64,000 bases of DNA, taken from NCBI GenBank assembly GCA_030616775.1, contig JAUWWQ010000002.1:62001-126000 (forward strand). Reading direction: 5' to 3'. The position numbers were made by a program, and so were the translations under genes. The stretch comes from Planctomycetota bacterium (GTDB taxonomy: Bacteria > Planctomycetota > Phycisphaerae > UBA1845). The notes beneath the pieces were generated by a model. That model did no database searches and was not told the origin of the DNA. It saw only the letters and a list, made by a program, of their open reading frames with translations. Below, in pieces: positions 8,937-17,757 of the stretch (position 1 is its first letter; every line of letters starts with the position of its first letter).

Positions 8937-10529
8937 TCAGCGCCGCAACACCCGCGTTAACGTCCAGACATCGAGCCCGGCCACTACGAGTATGCCGCTC
9001 CACATCAGCAACAGACCCGATCCATAGGTGGCGGCGTTGTGTGCCATCTGCTTGCCCATGACAATCATGATGATGACAAACAGTAACGGAACGAAGCTGA
9101 TACCGAATGCCGCCATCACATGCGAACCGCGGAAGATGATCCCCAACGCCGCCCCGAGAATCACCAACACGAACACGCTGACACTAAAAGCCAGGCGCTC
9201 ATTGATGGCTCCGACGATCCGCCGGACGGTCTCACCCTGCGCCTCTATGGCCCTTTCACGCCATTCAGCCAAGGGGTCGCCGGGCGGTGCGGCAACCGGG
9301 TGAAGTAGCTCTTGTTCGGTAAGGCCCTCTATGCGGGTGATCAGTTCGGGGGCGATCGCCACCGGGCCTAGAACCTCTTTGTTTCGCTCGATCACAACGG
9401 CACCATCGCTGAGGCGGGCGTTGCGCAGCTCGATTCGGATCCCACTCTCCGCGATGGTGTCGCCGCGCGTAACCTCGATAGTCGCCCGCTGAGCGGTTAT
9501 TGAACGCCGCCGTCCGGACTTGGTTTCTTCGATAGTGACATCGGTCAGCTCTATTCCACCTTCGCGCGGGAGTCGGCCGCCGTCTTCGGAACGGATGTGG
9601 TACTGCTTGCGTTGGTCGGAAAGCGTCAACCGCCTCTCGGGAAGCCATTGCCCCCACAGCGTGTCATATATCATCCAACGACCGACCCCTTTCCGCAGTT
9701 TCTCAATCTCCTCGCGAACCTCGCACCACTCCGCCGGCTCCGACAGATAGCCCAGCAGTTCGTTTAAGTTCAGGAACTTGATTTTCTGCGTGACTGGAGA
9801 CTCGAACTCGTTGGTCGGGATGGTTTGACTTCTCTCCTCGACGAACTGTCCTTGCTTTCGATCGTAGTAGCTCAGGTCGGTCATCCAACCGGCCACGCGG
9901 ATGCGCCTCTCGCGGCGATCAAAATCGAGGTGGAGTTCGCGGGCCGTGCCGAAGCGCACCCATTCATCACCGTCGACTTCCACAAACGCGATATGCTTGA
10001 GGCTGATACGATTGGGATTGGCGGGGTCGACCAGACTCTGGTCGGCAGTGATACGGTAGCTCTGGCCCAGGGCCATTCCACGAGCCCGGGCCAGACGCTG
10101 CTGAGCTATTGCACCGATGTCAGCCTTAATGAGCTCTTCGAGATTGCCTACCATTCCGGGAATGACATAGTTTGTCAGTCCGAAGCTGATACCGGCCGAC
10201 AGCAGGCTCAGCACGATCGTCGGCAGGAAGAGAACATGCAGGTTGATCCCGCTGCTGCGGCAAGCGACGAACTCATTGTCGGCGCTGAGACGCCCGTAGG
10301 TGGCCGCTGCGCTGAACAGGGCTGCGATCGGGAGAGTCAGGGCCGCTGCCAGCGGCAGGAGCAGGGCCATCAGACGGGCAAGCTGAAGTGGTGTGGCCTC
10401 GCCCAGCTTGATCATGTTCAACACCCCGCCACCAAGCCCGAGCACGGCCGTCAAGGCAACGGCGGCCAGCAGAAAGGTCTTGCCCATCTCGCGGAAGATA
10501 TAGCGCTGGAGTGTCCACGGAAACGGCAT
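8937..10529 (-). CDS. LptF/LptG family permease (first of a tandem pair)
   Basis: 530 residues, ATG at 10529. N-terminal 'TLQRYIFREMGKTFLLAAVALTAVLGLGGGV' and 'LPIAALFSAAATYGRLSADNEFVACRSSGI' are typical of LptF/LptG. A long extramembrane region follows (residues ~140-420), clearly longer than in E. coli LptF (366 residues in total), and then C-terminal membrane segments ('VFVLVILGAALGIIF', 'MAAFGISFVPLLFVIIMIVMGKQMAHNAATYG'). The insert is the odd feature and may be an enlarged periplasmic jellyroll. It is the upstream gene of the pair and is probably LptF by gene order. Confidence 0.87.
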   Translation of the reverse strand: MPFPWTLQRYIFREMGKTFLLAAVALTAVLGLGGGVLNMIKLGEATPLQLARLMALLLPLAAALTLPIAALFSAAATYGRLSADNEFVACRSSGINLHVLFLPTIVLSLLSAGISFGLTNYVIPGMVGNLEELIKADIGAIAQQRLARARGMALGQSYRITADQSLVDPANPNRISLKHIAFVEVDGDEWVRFGTARELHLDFDRRERRIRVAGWMTDLSYYDRKQGQFVEERSQTIPTNEFESPVTQKIKFLNLNELLGYLSEPAEWCEVREEIEKLRKGVGRWMIYDTLWGQWLPERRLTLSDQRKQYHIRSEDGGRLPREGGIELTDVTIEETKSGRRRSITAQRATIEVTRGDTIAESGIRIELRNARLSDGAVVIERNKEVLGPVAIAPELITRIEGLTEQELLHPVAAPPGDPLAEWRERAIEAQGETVRRIVGAINERLAFSVSVFVLVILGAALGIIFRGSHVMAAFGISFVPLLFVIIMIVMGKQMAHNAATYGSGLLLMWSGILVVAGLDVWTLTRVLRR

Positions 10530-10797
10530 GGCTCTACCGGTCTAACAGGTAAGGTTATATCCGGCGCAGGCGCTGCTCGTGGCCGCACCTCGATCTGAAA
10601 AAGACCGCTTTCTCCACAATGAGCCGGCTGGCACCAACGACTAAATGACATGGTATGGAGTGTTCGGCAGTTTGCAACGGCCTGACGGTGTCCGAGCAAG
10701 CCGGAGGAAAAGCGTGGGACGACCGGAGCCGAACTGCCGATATATCAAAGTGTATGCGCCCGTGGCGCGGCCTCCCTTGGAAGGTCCCCAGAAGACC

Positions 10798-12399
10798 ATG
10801 ATATCGTCAAGGTTACAACGAAAGATCGTCGAGCTGGATGAGCTTGTCTCGGCCGTCCAAGCGGCCCGGGCGGCCGGCAAGACGATCGTGCAATGCCACG
10901 GCTGCTTCGACATCGTTCATCCGGGGCACATTCGCTACCTGGAGTTCGCCCGGCAGCAGGGTGACGTGTTGGTCGTCTCGTTGACCGGCGACTCGGATAT
11001 CTCCAAGGACGACCACAGGCCGTACATCCCACAAGAACTGCGAGCAGAGAACCTGGCTGCCCTGATGTTCGTTGACTACGTGTACATTGATCCCAATCCG
11101 ACCGCCGAAGACGTCCTCGCCCGGCTCAAGCCCGACGTCTATGTAAAAGGCCGCGAGTACGAGCGCTCGACCGATCCGGACTTTCTGGCGGAAAAGAGCG
11201 TAGTAGAGGAGTATGGTGGTCGGATCATTTTCTCCAGCGGTGAGATCGTCTTCAGCTCCACGGAGCTGATCGAACGGATACCGCAAGGCGATCGGACCCA
11301 ATCGCATCGTTTGATGCTCCTTACCCAGCGGTACGACATTACCGCACGCTCCATCGCGGAGACGCTGGATCAGTTTCGCGATATGCATGTGCTTGTCGTC
11401 GGGGATATAGTCTTTGATCGGTACGTCTTCTGCGATGCGCTTGGGGTGGCGAGCGAATCGCCCATGCTCAGCCTTGTGCAACGAGATGAACGTGCCTACG
11501 TCGGGGGCGGAGCCATCGTGGCACGTCACGCCGCTGCGCTCGGGGCCCATGCGTTCCTGCTCAGTGCCGGCGGTAGCGATGAGCGGTCCAGGATGGTCCG
11601 CGACCTGCTCGCCGGCGAAGGAGTAGAATCGCATCTGATTGAGTCGCGGCCGACCATCGTCGAGAAGACCCGGTTTCTCGCTGAGGACAGCAAGCTGTTC
11701 AAGGTGGACTGTGGGCAGCGTTTGCCGCTGGATTCGGTGGCCGAGCGACAGGCGGCGCTTATGCTGGAACGGCGGTCCAAGATCGCCGACGCGGTCATTT
11801 TCTGCGATTTCGGCTACGGGATGATCACGGGGAGTCTGCTGAGCAGAGTGTTGCCCACCTTGCGGCACAACGTTCGCACATTGACTGCCGATGTCAGCGG
11901 CGGACGCGCCAACATGCTCAACTTCCACCATGTCGACCTGCTCTGCCCGACCGAGCGCGAGCTGAGAACCATGCTCAACGATTTCAGCTCGGGACTGTCA
12001 ACGGTAGCGTGGCAGATTCTGGATCGCACACAGGCCAGGCACCTGTTTGTCACTCTGGAAAAGCGCGGCATGGTGGTGTTTGAGCGGCGCAGCCAGGATC
12101 GCAGATCACCCCAATGGTCCGGTAGGCTTAAAAGCGAGCATCTTCCATCGCTCGCCGGTCACGCCGCTGACCGTCTTGGCTGTGGTGACGCGCTTCTGGC
12201 AGGGGCTACGCTCTCACTTGCCGCGGGCGGAAGTCTGATGCAGTCCGCCTATATCGGCAACTGCGCCGCCGCCATCGAGCTCTCCATGTTGGGCAACCAT
12301 CCGGTCAGGGCCGATCGGTTGCGCGACTGGACGCGCGCCCGCCGCGAGCTGGCTTCACCGGCACCGCCCGAGCAACAACCAACCCTTGTGCCCGCATAG
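10798..12399 (+). CDS. HldE-like fusion: N-terminal nucleotidyltransferase + C-terminal PfkB sugar kinase
   Basis: 533 residues from ATG 10798, which has GGAAGG about 12 bases upstream (the frame is open to 10645, but similarity begins here). Residues ~30-165 are a cytidylyltransferase-like domain with 'GCFDIVHPGHIRYLEFARQQ' (HxGH motif) and 'LKPDVYVKGREYE', as in the ADP-transfer domain of HldE. Residues ~200-520 are a PfkB kinase with 'VVGDIVFDRYVF', 'GGGAIVARHAAALGA' and the catalytic 'DRLGCGDALLAGA'. The order is the reverse of E. coli HldE (kinase first). Likely role: phosphorylation and nucleotide activation of heptose for LPS. The exact sugar is not shown by the sequence. Confidence 0.85.
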   Translation: MISSRLQRKIVELDELVSAVQAARAAGKTIVQCHGCFDIVHPGHIRYLEFARQQGDVLVVSLTGDSDISKDDHRPYIPQELRAENLAALMFVDYVYIDPNPTAEDVLARLKPDVYVKGREYERSTDPDFLAEKSVVEEYGGRIIFSSGEIVFSSTELIERIPQGDRTQSHRLMLLTQRYDITARSIAETLDQFRDMHVLVVGDIVFDRYVFCDALGVASESPMLSLVQRDERAYVGGGAIVARHAAALGAHAFLLSAGGSDERSRMVRDLLAGEGVESHLIESRPTIVEKTRFLAEDSKLFKVDCGQRLPLDSVAERQAALMLERRSKIADAVIFCDFGYGMITGSLLSRVLPTLRHNVRTLTADVSGGRANMLNFHHVDLLCPTERELRTMLNDFSSGLSTVAWQILDRTQARHLFVTLEKRGMVVFERRSQDRRSPQWSGRLKSEHLPSLAGHAADRLGCGDALLAGATLSLAAGGSLMQSAYIGNCAAAIELSMLGNHPVRADRLRDWTRARRELASPAPPEQQPTLVPA

Positions 12400-12470
12400 G
12401 TCAGCTCGCAACTAATCACCTGGTGACCGAAAGTCACGGAGCAGGCGGTCGCTGGACCGAGAATCCCTTC

Positions 12471-12549
12471 ATCGCTGGACCGAGAATCCCTTCTCGGTCC
12501 ACTTGGTAATGGACCGTATGGTACGAGAAAAGATTCTCGCACCAGCGAT
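12471..12549. repeat. left copy (A) of an inverted repeat pair
   Basis: This stretch recurs in inverted orientation at 13414-13536: over the first 59 positions I count only four differences. It contains an internal palindrome (ACCGAGAA TCCC TTCTCGGT) and ends in a CTCGCACCAGCGA block. A partial extra copy (GCTGGACCGAGAATCCCTTC) lies immediately upstream at 12451-12470. The pair flanks the 166-residue gene at 12622-13122. Confidence 0.8.
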
Positions 12550-12621
12550 CAAGAAGTATGTCTAGCTCATGGCGGCGCTGCGCTTGCCCATGCCACCCAC
12601 CGTTTCACGTGTGTCGGAGTA

Positions 12622-13122
12622 CTAGCCAACCGCGGCATGCATTACCAGCAAGACCAGGCTAGCCGCGGCACTTCCCATGGCGCAGCCGATCAGAAACCCG
12701 CCAATGGTGAACCTCTCTCTCCTTCGCCTAAACTCTTCGGGCAGCTTGAGGATGGGGCTGGCACCCGGCCTGGCCCTACGTGGGAAACGGATCACCATGT
12801 CATCCGCAGGCTCGGCCTTGGGCCGCGGTACCGTCCTTGCGGTGTCGGCGGGCAGGTCGCCCCTCCCGGCCTTCTTGGCCGTCGTGAGCGCCAGTTCGAG
12901 TTGGGTTTCGCGGGTCCTGCCGGTGGTAACGCCTGTTCCCCCGATGGAAGGCAGGAATTCGTTGCGGCCGCGGATCGGGACGTATCGGTGACGACCGGCC
13001 CCGACCGTATCGGGTTCGAGATACTCGTGGATTAATTGCCGCTGATAGAGCCGGGCCGCACGATTGCGACAGCGAATCTGCCGGGCCTTGCCGGACAATC
13101 CTCCGTGCTTGACGGCTTGCAT
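12622..13122 (-). CDS. small protein with basic/proline-rich body and C-terminal membrane anchor
   Basis: 166 residues. ATG 13122 is chosen because it follows GGGAGGT about six bases upstream; the frame is open to 13164. Residues 1-50 are basic (Arg/Gln/Lys-rich), the middle is hydrophilic with 'IRFPRRARPGASPILKLPEEFRRRRERF', and the last ~25 residues form one membrane segment (IGGFLIGCAMGSAAASLVLLVMHAAVG), so it looks tail-anchored with a cytoplasmic positively charged domain. No family is recognised. It lies between the two inverted repeat copies, which may mean the gene moved or expanded with them, or simply that both flanks are repeat-rich. Confidence 0.55.
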   Translation of the reverse strand: MQAVKHGGLSGKARQIRCRNRAARLYQRQLIHEYLEPDTVGAGRHRYVPIRGRNEFLPSIGGTGVTTGRTRETQLELALTTAKKAGRGDLPADTARTVPRPKAEPADDMVIRFPRRARPGASPILKLPEEFRRRRERFTIGGFLIGCAMGSAAASLVLLVMHAAVG

Positions 13123-13338
13123 GACTCGACCTCCCTGCCGCTGATTGGCTTGACCCCCACACACGGCGCAGTGAGGGCTTCATGGTCCCCGGTGACCATT
13201 ATCGTCCCGGCTCGACCCAATCGGCAAGCCAAAAAAACTGGCGGTGGGAGACCCGCCTCAACCGGCCATATCAGCACTGAGAGGCGTGAAAACCCCGTGC
13301 ATCGACCATGCTTGTTGATTGGCTGCCTAGTGCTCCGT

Positions 13339-13410
13339 TTTCGCGTAGCGGTCGCCTCCGCTACGCCAGGGTTGCTCGGGGCTGACAGACTACGGCCGGC
13401 ACGGGGACCG
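13339..13410. repeat. dispersed GC-rich repeat, copy 1
   Basis: The segment containing CGTAGCGGTCGCCTCCGCTA and ACTACGGCCGGCACGGGGAC is matched imperfectly at 34181-34258, where CGTAGCGG, GCTACGGTCGGCACAGGGGC and GGCCGCTAC occur in the same order. Both copies are intergenic. It borders repeat copy B (13414-13536), so this intergenic region is a compound of at least two repeat types. Confidence 0.5.
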
Positions 13411-13413
13411 ACT

Positions 13414-13536
13414 GTCGCTGGTGCGAGAATTCGCTGGTGCAAGAATTCGCTGGTGCGAGTCCCGATGTACATCGGGATTCTCGCACCATACCGTCCATTG
13501 TCAAGTGGACCGAGAAGGGATTCTCGGTCCAGCGAT
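13414..13536. repeat. right copy (B) of the inverted repeat pair, with extra tandem units
   Basis: Reverse-complement match of copy A at 12471-12549. It also carries a second hairpin (GAGTCCCGATGTACATCGGGATTC at 13457-13480, flanked by complementary TGGTGC / GCACCA) and two or three tandem units of GCTGGTGCGAGAATT at its outer end. The length, the palindromes and the non-coding position suggest a MITE- or REP-like element rather than an IS, since no transposase is present between the copies. Confidence 0.8.
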
Positions 13537-13684
13537 GACGGACAACCGATGCTGGAGGGAGCGGTTGATATCCAGGCTGGGCAGTTCGGGCAACGAGAAC
13601 GGCTCGATACCCGCCTGGCGGACGGACCGTTCGAGCTGCTGGGTCGTTGCAATCCTGATAGGGCGCCGGCTCATCGGTGTCTCC

Positions 13685-14932
13685 TCATGTTCCGACGTAC
13701 GCGGCACGGTCGACAGGCAGCACTTTCGGCTCTGCAAGCTGTAAGAGGCGTTGTAGGCGATGACAGTAGAGATGTTGTGACAGGGTCCGCTTCTGGCCGG
13801 CCAGCGCGATGGCTGCTCGTTCCTCGGGATGACTGAGGTAGTACTGAATCTTCTCGAGCAGGTCAACCTCGCTGTCAAACTCGACGCACTCCTTACCGAT
13901 CTCGAAGTGCTCCTTCAGCTCCGGCTGGCGATAACACAGCATGAATCCGCCCGCAGCCGTAATCTCGAAGTGCCGCATGTTCAACCCGGTCTCCGCATTG
14001 CCATTGACCAGGTTCAAATTGATCGCCGCTTCGCGGAAGTGATTCAGATATTCATCGGCGGTCGCAAGCCGCGGGGACGTTCTGAGCCCATAGGCCGTAT
14101 CCCAACCCCGGCCTACCAGATGAAAAGTGTCACCAAGCATACGCTTGAGGAAGATTGCGAAACGATCGCGGTTGTGAATGCACAGGCTGGCGTTGTAGAA
14201 CAGCTTGGCGTTGAAATAGGCGAGGGTCTTGTTGATCTTGGTCTCCACCAAGTCGCCCGGGTCGACCGGCTCGCCCAGCCCGTAAACGTCGTGATAGATG
14301 TCATAGAAGTTCATGTCGGGCAGGTCGGTGCGAATTGCCTGGGCCAGGATTCCGGCAAGCAGCCTATTCGCCGGTACAGTGACATTCTGAGCGAAGTAAC
14401 TGGTGTTGTGACCGCCGACGAAGGACACGATCGGCATGCACTTGGACGGGTCGAGCGGCCGGGTGTCGTACGAACGGTCCTGGGCGGCCATTGGCAGGTG
14501 GATGACTTCGGGCACCCCGAACCGCTGCAGCTCTACAACCTGGGCGCGATCCCAGATCGCCTTCACCCAACTTTGACTCTGCAGACACTGCCATACCGCC
14601 GGCCAGGGCAGACTCTGTAGAGCCGTCACCAGCGGATCGATGAAGTGCGACAATAGCGGCCTGCCAGCCTCTTCGTGGGCCAGCTTCAGATTATCAGTCC
14701 CCTCCTCCGCACGCACGAACCCTAGCCCGGTTCCCCCGTTATCCAGGAGCAGATCGATGTCTCGATCGGCCAGGGCGACCGCAGTCTTAGCTCCATTGGC
14801 AATGCGTGCGTTGAGGTCGGCCGCGTAGGCGTTGCCGCTGGGGTGTTCGGCTACAGGTAGGTCAATCACATCATGCGAGAGGATTTCGCACGCTTTCTTC
14901 CACCAGCCGTGACTGAAAACGCCGATTCTCAT
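13685..14932 (-). CDS. CgeB-like glycosyltransferase
   Basis: 415 residues from ATG 14932 (GAAGG upstream; the frame runs on to 15142, but MRIGVFSHGWW is the natural start). The N-terminal domain has alternating Rossmann-like strands ('DIDLLLDNGGTGLGFV', 'PLLSHFIDPLV'). The C-terminal domain shows the CgeB/Glyco_trans_1_2 pattern: 'FHLVGRGWDTAYGLR', 'YLNHFREAAINLNLVNGNAETGLNMRHFEITAAGGFMLCYRQPELKEHF' and a final helix. Such enzymes glycosylate surface polymers, spore coat or flagellin-like targets. It is presumably cytoplasmic, and donor and acceptor are unknown. Together with the gene at 2.4-4.2 kb it gives two such enzymes in 12 kb. Confidence 0.78.
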   Translation of the reverse strand: MRIGVFSHGWWKKACEILSHDVIDLPVAEHPSGNAYAADLNARIANGAKTAVALADRDIDLLLDNGGTGLGFVRAEEGTDNLKLAHEEAGRPLLSHFIDPLVTALQSLPWPAVWQCLQSQSWVKAIWDRAQVVELQRFGVPEVIHLPMAAQDRSYDTRPLDPSKCMPIVSFVGGHNTSYFAQNVTVPANRLLAGILAQAIRTDLPDMNFYDIYHDVYGLGEPVDPGDLVETKINKTLAYFNAKLFYNASLCIHNRDRFAIFLKRMLGDTFHLVGRGWDTAYGLRTSPRLATADEYLNHFREAAINLNLVNGNAETGLNMRHFEITAAGGFMLCYRQPELKEHFEIGKECVEFDSEVDLLEKIQYYLSHPEERAAIALAGQKRTLSQHLYCHRLQRLLQLAEPKVLPVDRAAYVGT

Positions 14933-15433
14933 TGTCTGCTCACGCCTTCGAAGGGAGCAGCCTCGCTCGGGATGACCGCGGCTTGCGATTGTCCAGCCAA
15001 TCCGGCCAGCCCATATAAGGTTATCGGTCAATGACAGGCAATGATTGAAGATCAACCCTTCCCACCTTGTCAGCACTGCTATAAGCGGTAAGGGGTCGGC
15101 ACAGTGAGTCTCGGTCAACTTGCAGAAATGCCTGTGGTACATACTCGCGTAGCCACATCTTGGCAGACGCGCCTTTCACGGCGCGCCGGTCCACAACTCG
15201 CATCCCCGTTAGAACGCTGCGGCAGTCACTTGCGACCTTGCGATGATCTCCAGTCGAGACAACCGCGCTGAACCGGGGGAGCCGTCGACCGCCGTTGAAT
15301 AACCCGATCGTCCCTGGAGACGAGTCTATGAATTTGAAGCTCCTCAAGCGGACTTGGACCGACTGCGCACTGAACTGGAGCCTGAGTATCACATGTTGGA
15401 AACGCTCATCCACCCAACAGCGCACACAGGCTG
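14933..15433. other. intergenic region without a convincing gene
   Basis: 501 bases between two leftward genes. One leftward frame (15021-15425) is open, but it has no family resemblance and an atypical mix of Arg/Cys/Ser and is probably spurious. No clear hairpin terminator or promoter was seen. Confidence 0.5.
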
Positions 15434-16957
15434 CTATGAGTCCGAATTCGATGTCTCGGAACTTGGAGGTGACTCCGCATCACCTTCAGATGGCGTTTGC
15501 GGCGGCGATGTCCCCGGCGACTCGCTTTCCGTACTCGACGGAGGTGTGGGGGCTGCGCCGGGCTGCCCCTCATCCGCAGCCGGCGGGGCGACCTCTTCAG
15601 GTTTCGCAGGCGCCGCCTCGGACGGTGCAGCCTGCGACGGGGCGGGACCACCGGGCAGTATTTCTTCCTCTTCCTCCTCGATGTGAACGTCGTCAAGATC
15701 CGTCCCATCCACGTCGCGGCGCAGCAAACAGTAGATCACCGTGCTACCCGAGAAGTAGAACGAGGCCAGAAACGACCACATCAAACCGATGACGACTAGA
15801 ACATAGAAGCCGATCAAGACGGCTGAAAAATACTCATACCACTCCAGACTTCCCCAGTCGGGCGGCTGATATAGCGTGTTTGGTCCGCCCAGCGGCCAGA
15901 GAAGCTCGAGCTTGCTGATCACCTCACCCTCACCTCCACGGTTCCACCAGCCGAACGGTGACGTTCCGAAGCCGACGATGGCCCGTGTGATCGTCAACAT
16001 GAAAAAGGTGAACAGGTTCACGAACACCCAGCAGATGCTTACGTAAATAAGGGTGATGATCGCATACAAGACTGTCTTCCACGGTTTGGAGAGGGGATAC
16101 GACATCCCGCGCGAGAAGGCATCAAACGCGTCGGAGCCTTCCACGGCGACTGCAGGCCAAAACAGGCTGCCGCCAACGAAAAGACCCAGCAGCAACACCG
16201 AGATGACCAGCCCACCGAAAATCGCCAGGCCGAACGCAAGCCCGCCGACCAGGTCCCCCAACACCGGAATTCGCAGAACCATCCCCCCGATCGTAAGCAT
16301 TATCACGGCGATGAAGATGAAAGCCAGCGGGATACAGGGCGCAAGAAAGAACCCGCCAAACAGCTTTCGCCAGCCGTAGCCCAGCCCCTGTTTCATGGTG
16401 AGCTTCTCGTCGCGCGCGAACTGGACGCCGGCAATCCGGCAGATCGCCCCTCCCGCGCACGACCAGATCAGCAGTGCACCTATCGCAAACAAAATGAAGT
16501 AAAGAGTGTGATATCTCGATAACCACCACACGCCATAGACCATTTGGGCGAAGTTTCGAAGCGGTTGGGCGTCCGAGTGGGTCGCGACATACCTTCCTAT
16601 CGGCGTACCCGCGGCGACCGACGCTCCCGGAACCGACGAACCCAACAAGCCCAGGACGCAACGCCGCTCATGCTCGCGCCAGACCTCGAAGATACCGTGA
16701 TCCCCACCCTGTTCTACGTAGAGCTGGTCCAGCTCCCGGGCCTGAATGAACTCGGCAATGGCTGTCGCCTCGACCCCACTGCGCAGCATCCATACCCAGT
16801 CTAGCAGCCCCCCCAACGCGAACGTCAGGAGAATCGCTATCAGACCGATTCCCAGCTTGGCAGGATGAACCGCCAACCCGAGCGTTCGAAGAATGTGAAG
16901 CAGTCCACTCGCCTCAACCCACCCGAGGTCCTTTGAGGTCTGCGAATCTCGTGCCAT
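15434..16957 (-). CDS. polytopic membrane protein with long acidic/proline-rich C-terminal tail
   Basis: 507 residues from ATG 16957. About seven hydrophobic segments are visible (near residues 32-55, 150-175, 200-225, 228-270, 300-330 and 385-420), separated by one ~95-residue hydrophilic loop after the first. The C-terminal ~80 residues are low-complexity: a run of glutamates ('HIEEEEEEILPGG') then Pro/Ala/Ser/Glu-rich sequence ending 'SSETSNSDS', likely disordered and cytoplasmic. The layout resembles conserved hypothetical membrane proteins annotated in planctomycetes, but I do not recognise a named family. Confidence 0.75.
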   Translation of the reverse strand: MARDSQTSKDLGWVEASGLLHILRTLGLAVHPAKLGIGLIAILLTFALGGLLDWVWMLRSGVEATAIAEFIQARELDQLYVEQGGDHGIFEVWREHERRCVLGLLGSSVPGASVAAGTPIGRYVATHSDAQPLRNFAQMVYGVWWLSRYHTLYFILFAIGALLIWSCAGGAICRIAGVQFARDEKLTMKQGLGYGWRKLFGGFFLAPCIPLAFIFIAVIMLTIGGMVLRIPVLGDLVGGLAFGLAIFGGLVISVLLLGLFVGGSLFWPAVAVEGSDAFDAFSRGMSYPLSKPWKTVLYAIITLIYVSICWVFVNLFTFFMLTITRAIVGFGTSPFGWWNRGGEGEVISKLELLWPLGGPNTLYQPPDWGSLEWYEYFSAVLIGFYVLVVIGLMWSFLASFYFSGSTVIYCLLRRDVDGTDLDDVHIEEEEEEILPGGPAPSQAAPSEAAPAKPEEVAPPAADEGQPGAAPTPPSSTESESPGTSPPQTPSEGDAESPPSSETSNSDS

Positions 16958-17567
16958 GACGTGCTCCTTGCGACCCGTGGCTATCGCCCGAGCCGATCGG
17001 TGTTCGATCTATTCCTTCATCTACAACGCCCGCAAGAACATACGCTGAGAAGACCAGACGCAGAGACGCTGGAGCCCGCGCACCCCAGCCGCCCGCGGAT
17101 GGCGAGCGTCATTATAATACCCCACTCATCCAGGGCAACGTTTACCGAACTTGTACCATCATCCGGATGGCAATGCCGTCAATCAGACCAGACGCAAAGC
17201 CCAAGATCGCGTTTATGTGAGCGGTGGTGCTGTGCTTGTCCTGGCAATCCGCCTGCTAAGCTAGACTCCACGAGGAAAGGGGGCAGGTGGTTCCGGGCTG
17301 GCCCGCTATTCGGCTGACGCTGCCAGCCAGGCGATAGACAACGCGGTAGCCGCCGGCGGTTGCACGATGACAAAGTCCGAGAATGGAACAGCAGACTCGG
17401 GTACACTTTCTTCTGGTGCATCCGGCTGCCCTAACGACACGGCCAGCACCGGCGCATCCGCTCCGGCAAATATAAAGTAGGACAACAGAGCGCCCGTTTC
17501 TGCGACGGCAGCATAGCTTCCATAACGTTAAGGTTCGCCTTAGGTTACCGCGGATTCACAGAAAGGA
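16958..17567. other. intergenic region, no convincing gene
   Basis: About 610 bases between the membrane protein (-) and the RNA elements. A leftward frame of roughly 75 codons (about 17302-17526, ending SIAWLAASAE) has protein-like composition but no start with a ribosome site and no recognised family; it could be a remnant. Nothing else was identified. Confidence 0.4.
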
Positions 17568-17694
17568 TGCCGCCCTTTGTCTGATGTACGGGTAGCCCGG
17601 CAATCTTAAGATAGCGGTGATACGCTCCCGTCTTTCGCTCTAAGTCGGGGTGGCCAGCTAAGGGAACGTCAAACTGGAGCGAAAAAGGGCGGCA
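17568..17694. repeat. 127-bp unit bounded by an 11-bp perfect inverted repeat
   Basis: TGCCGCCCTTT (17568-17578) and its exact complement AAAGGGCGGCA (17684-17694) close the unit. Inside, TTTCGCTC (17633-17640) pairs with GAGCGAAA (17677-17684), which touches the right-hand repeat. The unit could be a small structured RNA or a MITE-like remnant; no coding frame explains it. It ends about 50 bases before the promoter of the non-coding RNA gene. Confidence 0.5.
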
Positions 17695-17742
17695 ACTACT
17701 GGTCAACACGGCGAGGTCTGGCTTCCTTGTCTGGAGGCCCGG

Positions 17743-17751
17743 TGGTATAAT
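17743..17751 (+). promoter_or_regulatory. extended -10 promoter of the non-coding RNA
   Basis: TGGTATAAT (17743-17751) is a perfect -10 hexamer preceded by the TGn extension. No good -35 is seen at the normal distance, which is consistent with extended -10 promoters. Predicted start of transcription is near 17758. Confidence 0.6.
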
Positions 17752-17757
17752 ACATGT

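Noticed and set aside
10813-11931. Leftward frame of 372 codons
   Set aside because: Antisense to the HldE-like gene, no motifs.
15021-15425. Leftward frame of 134 codons between two leftward genes
   Set aside because: No family resemblance and unbalanced composition; could not be supported.
17302-17526. Leftward frame of about 75 codons ending SIAWLAASAE
   Set aside because: Protein-like composition, but no start codon with a ribosome site and no family; perhaps a remnant.
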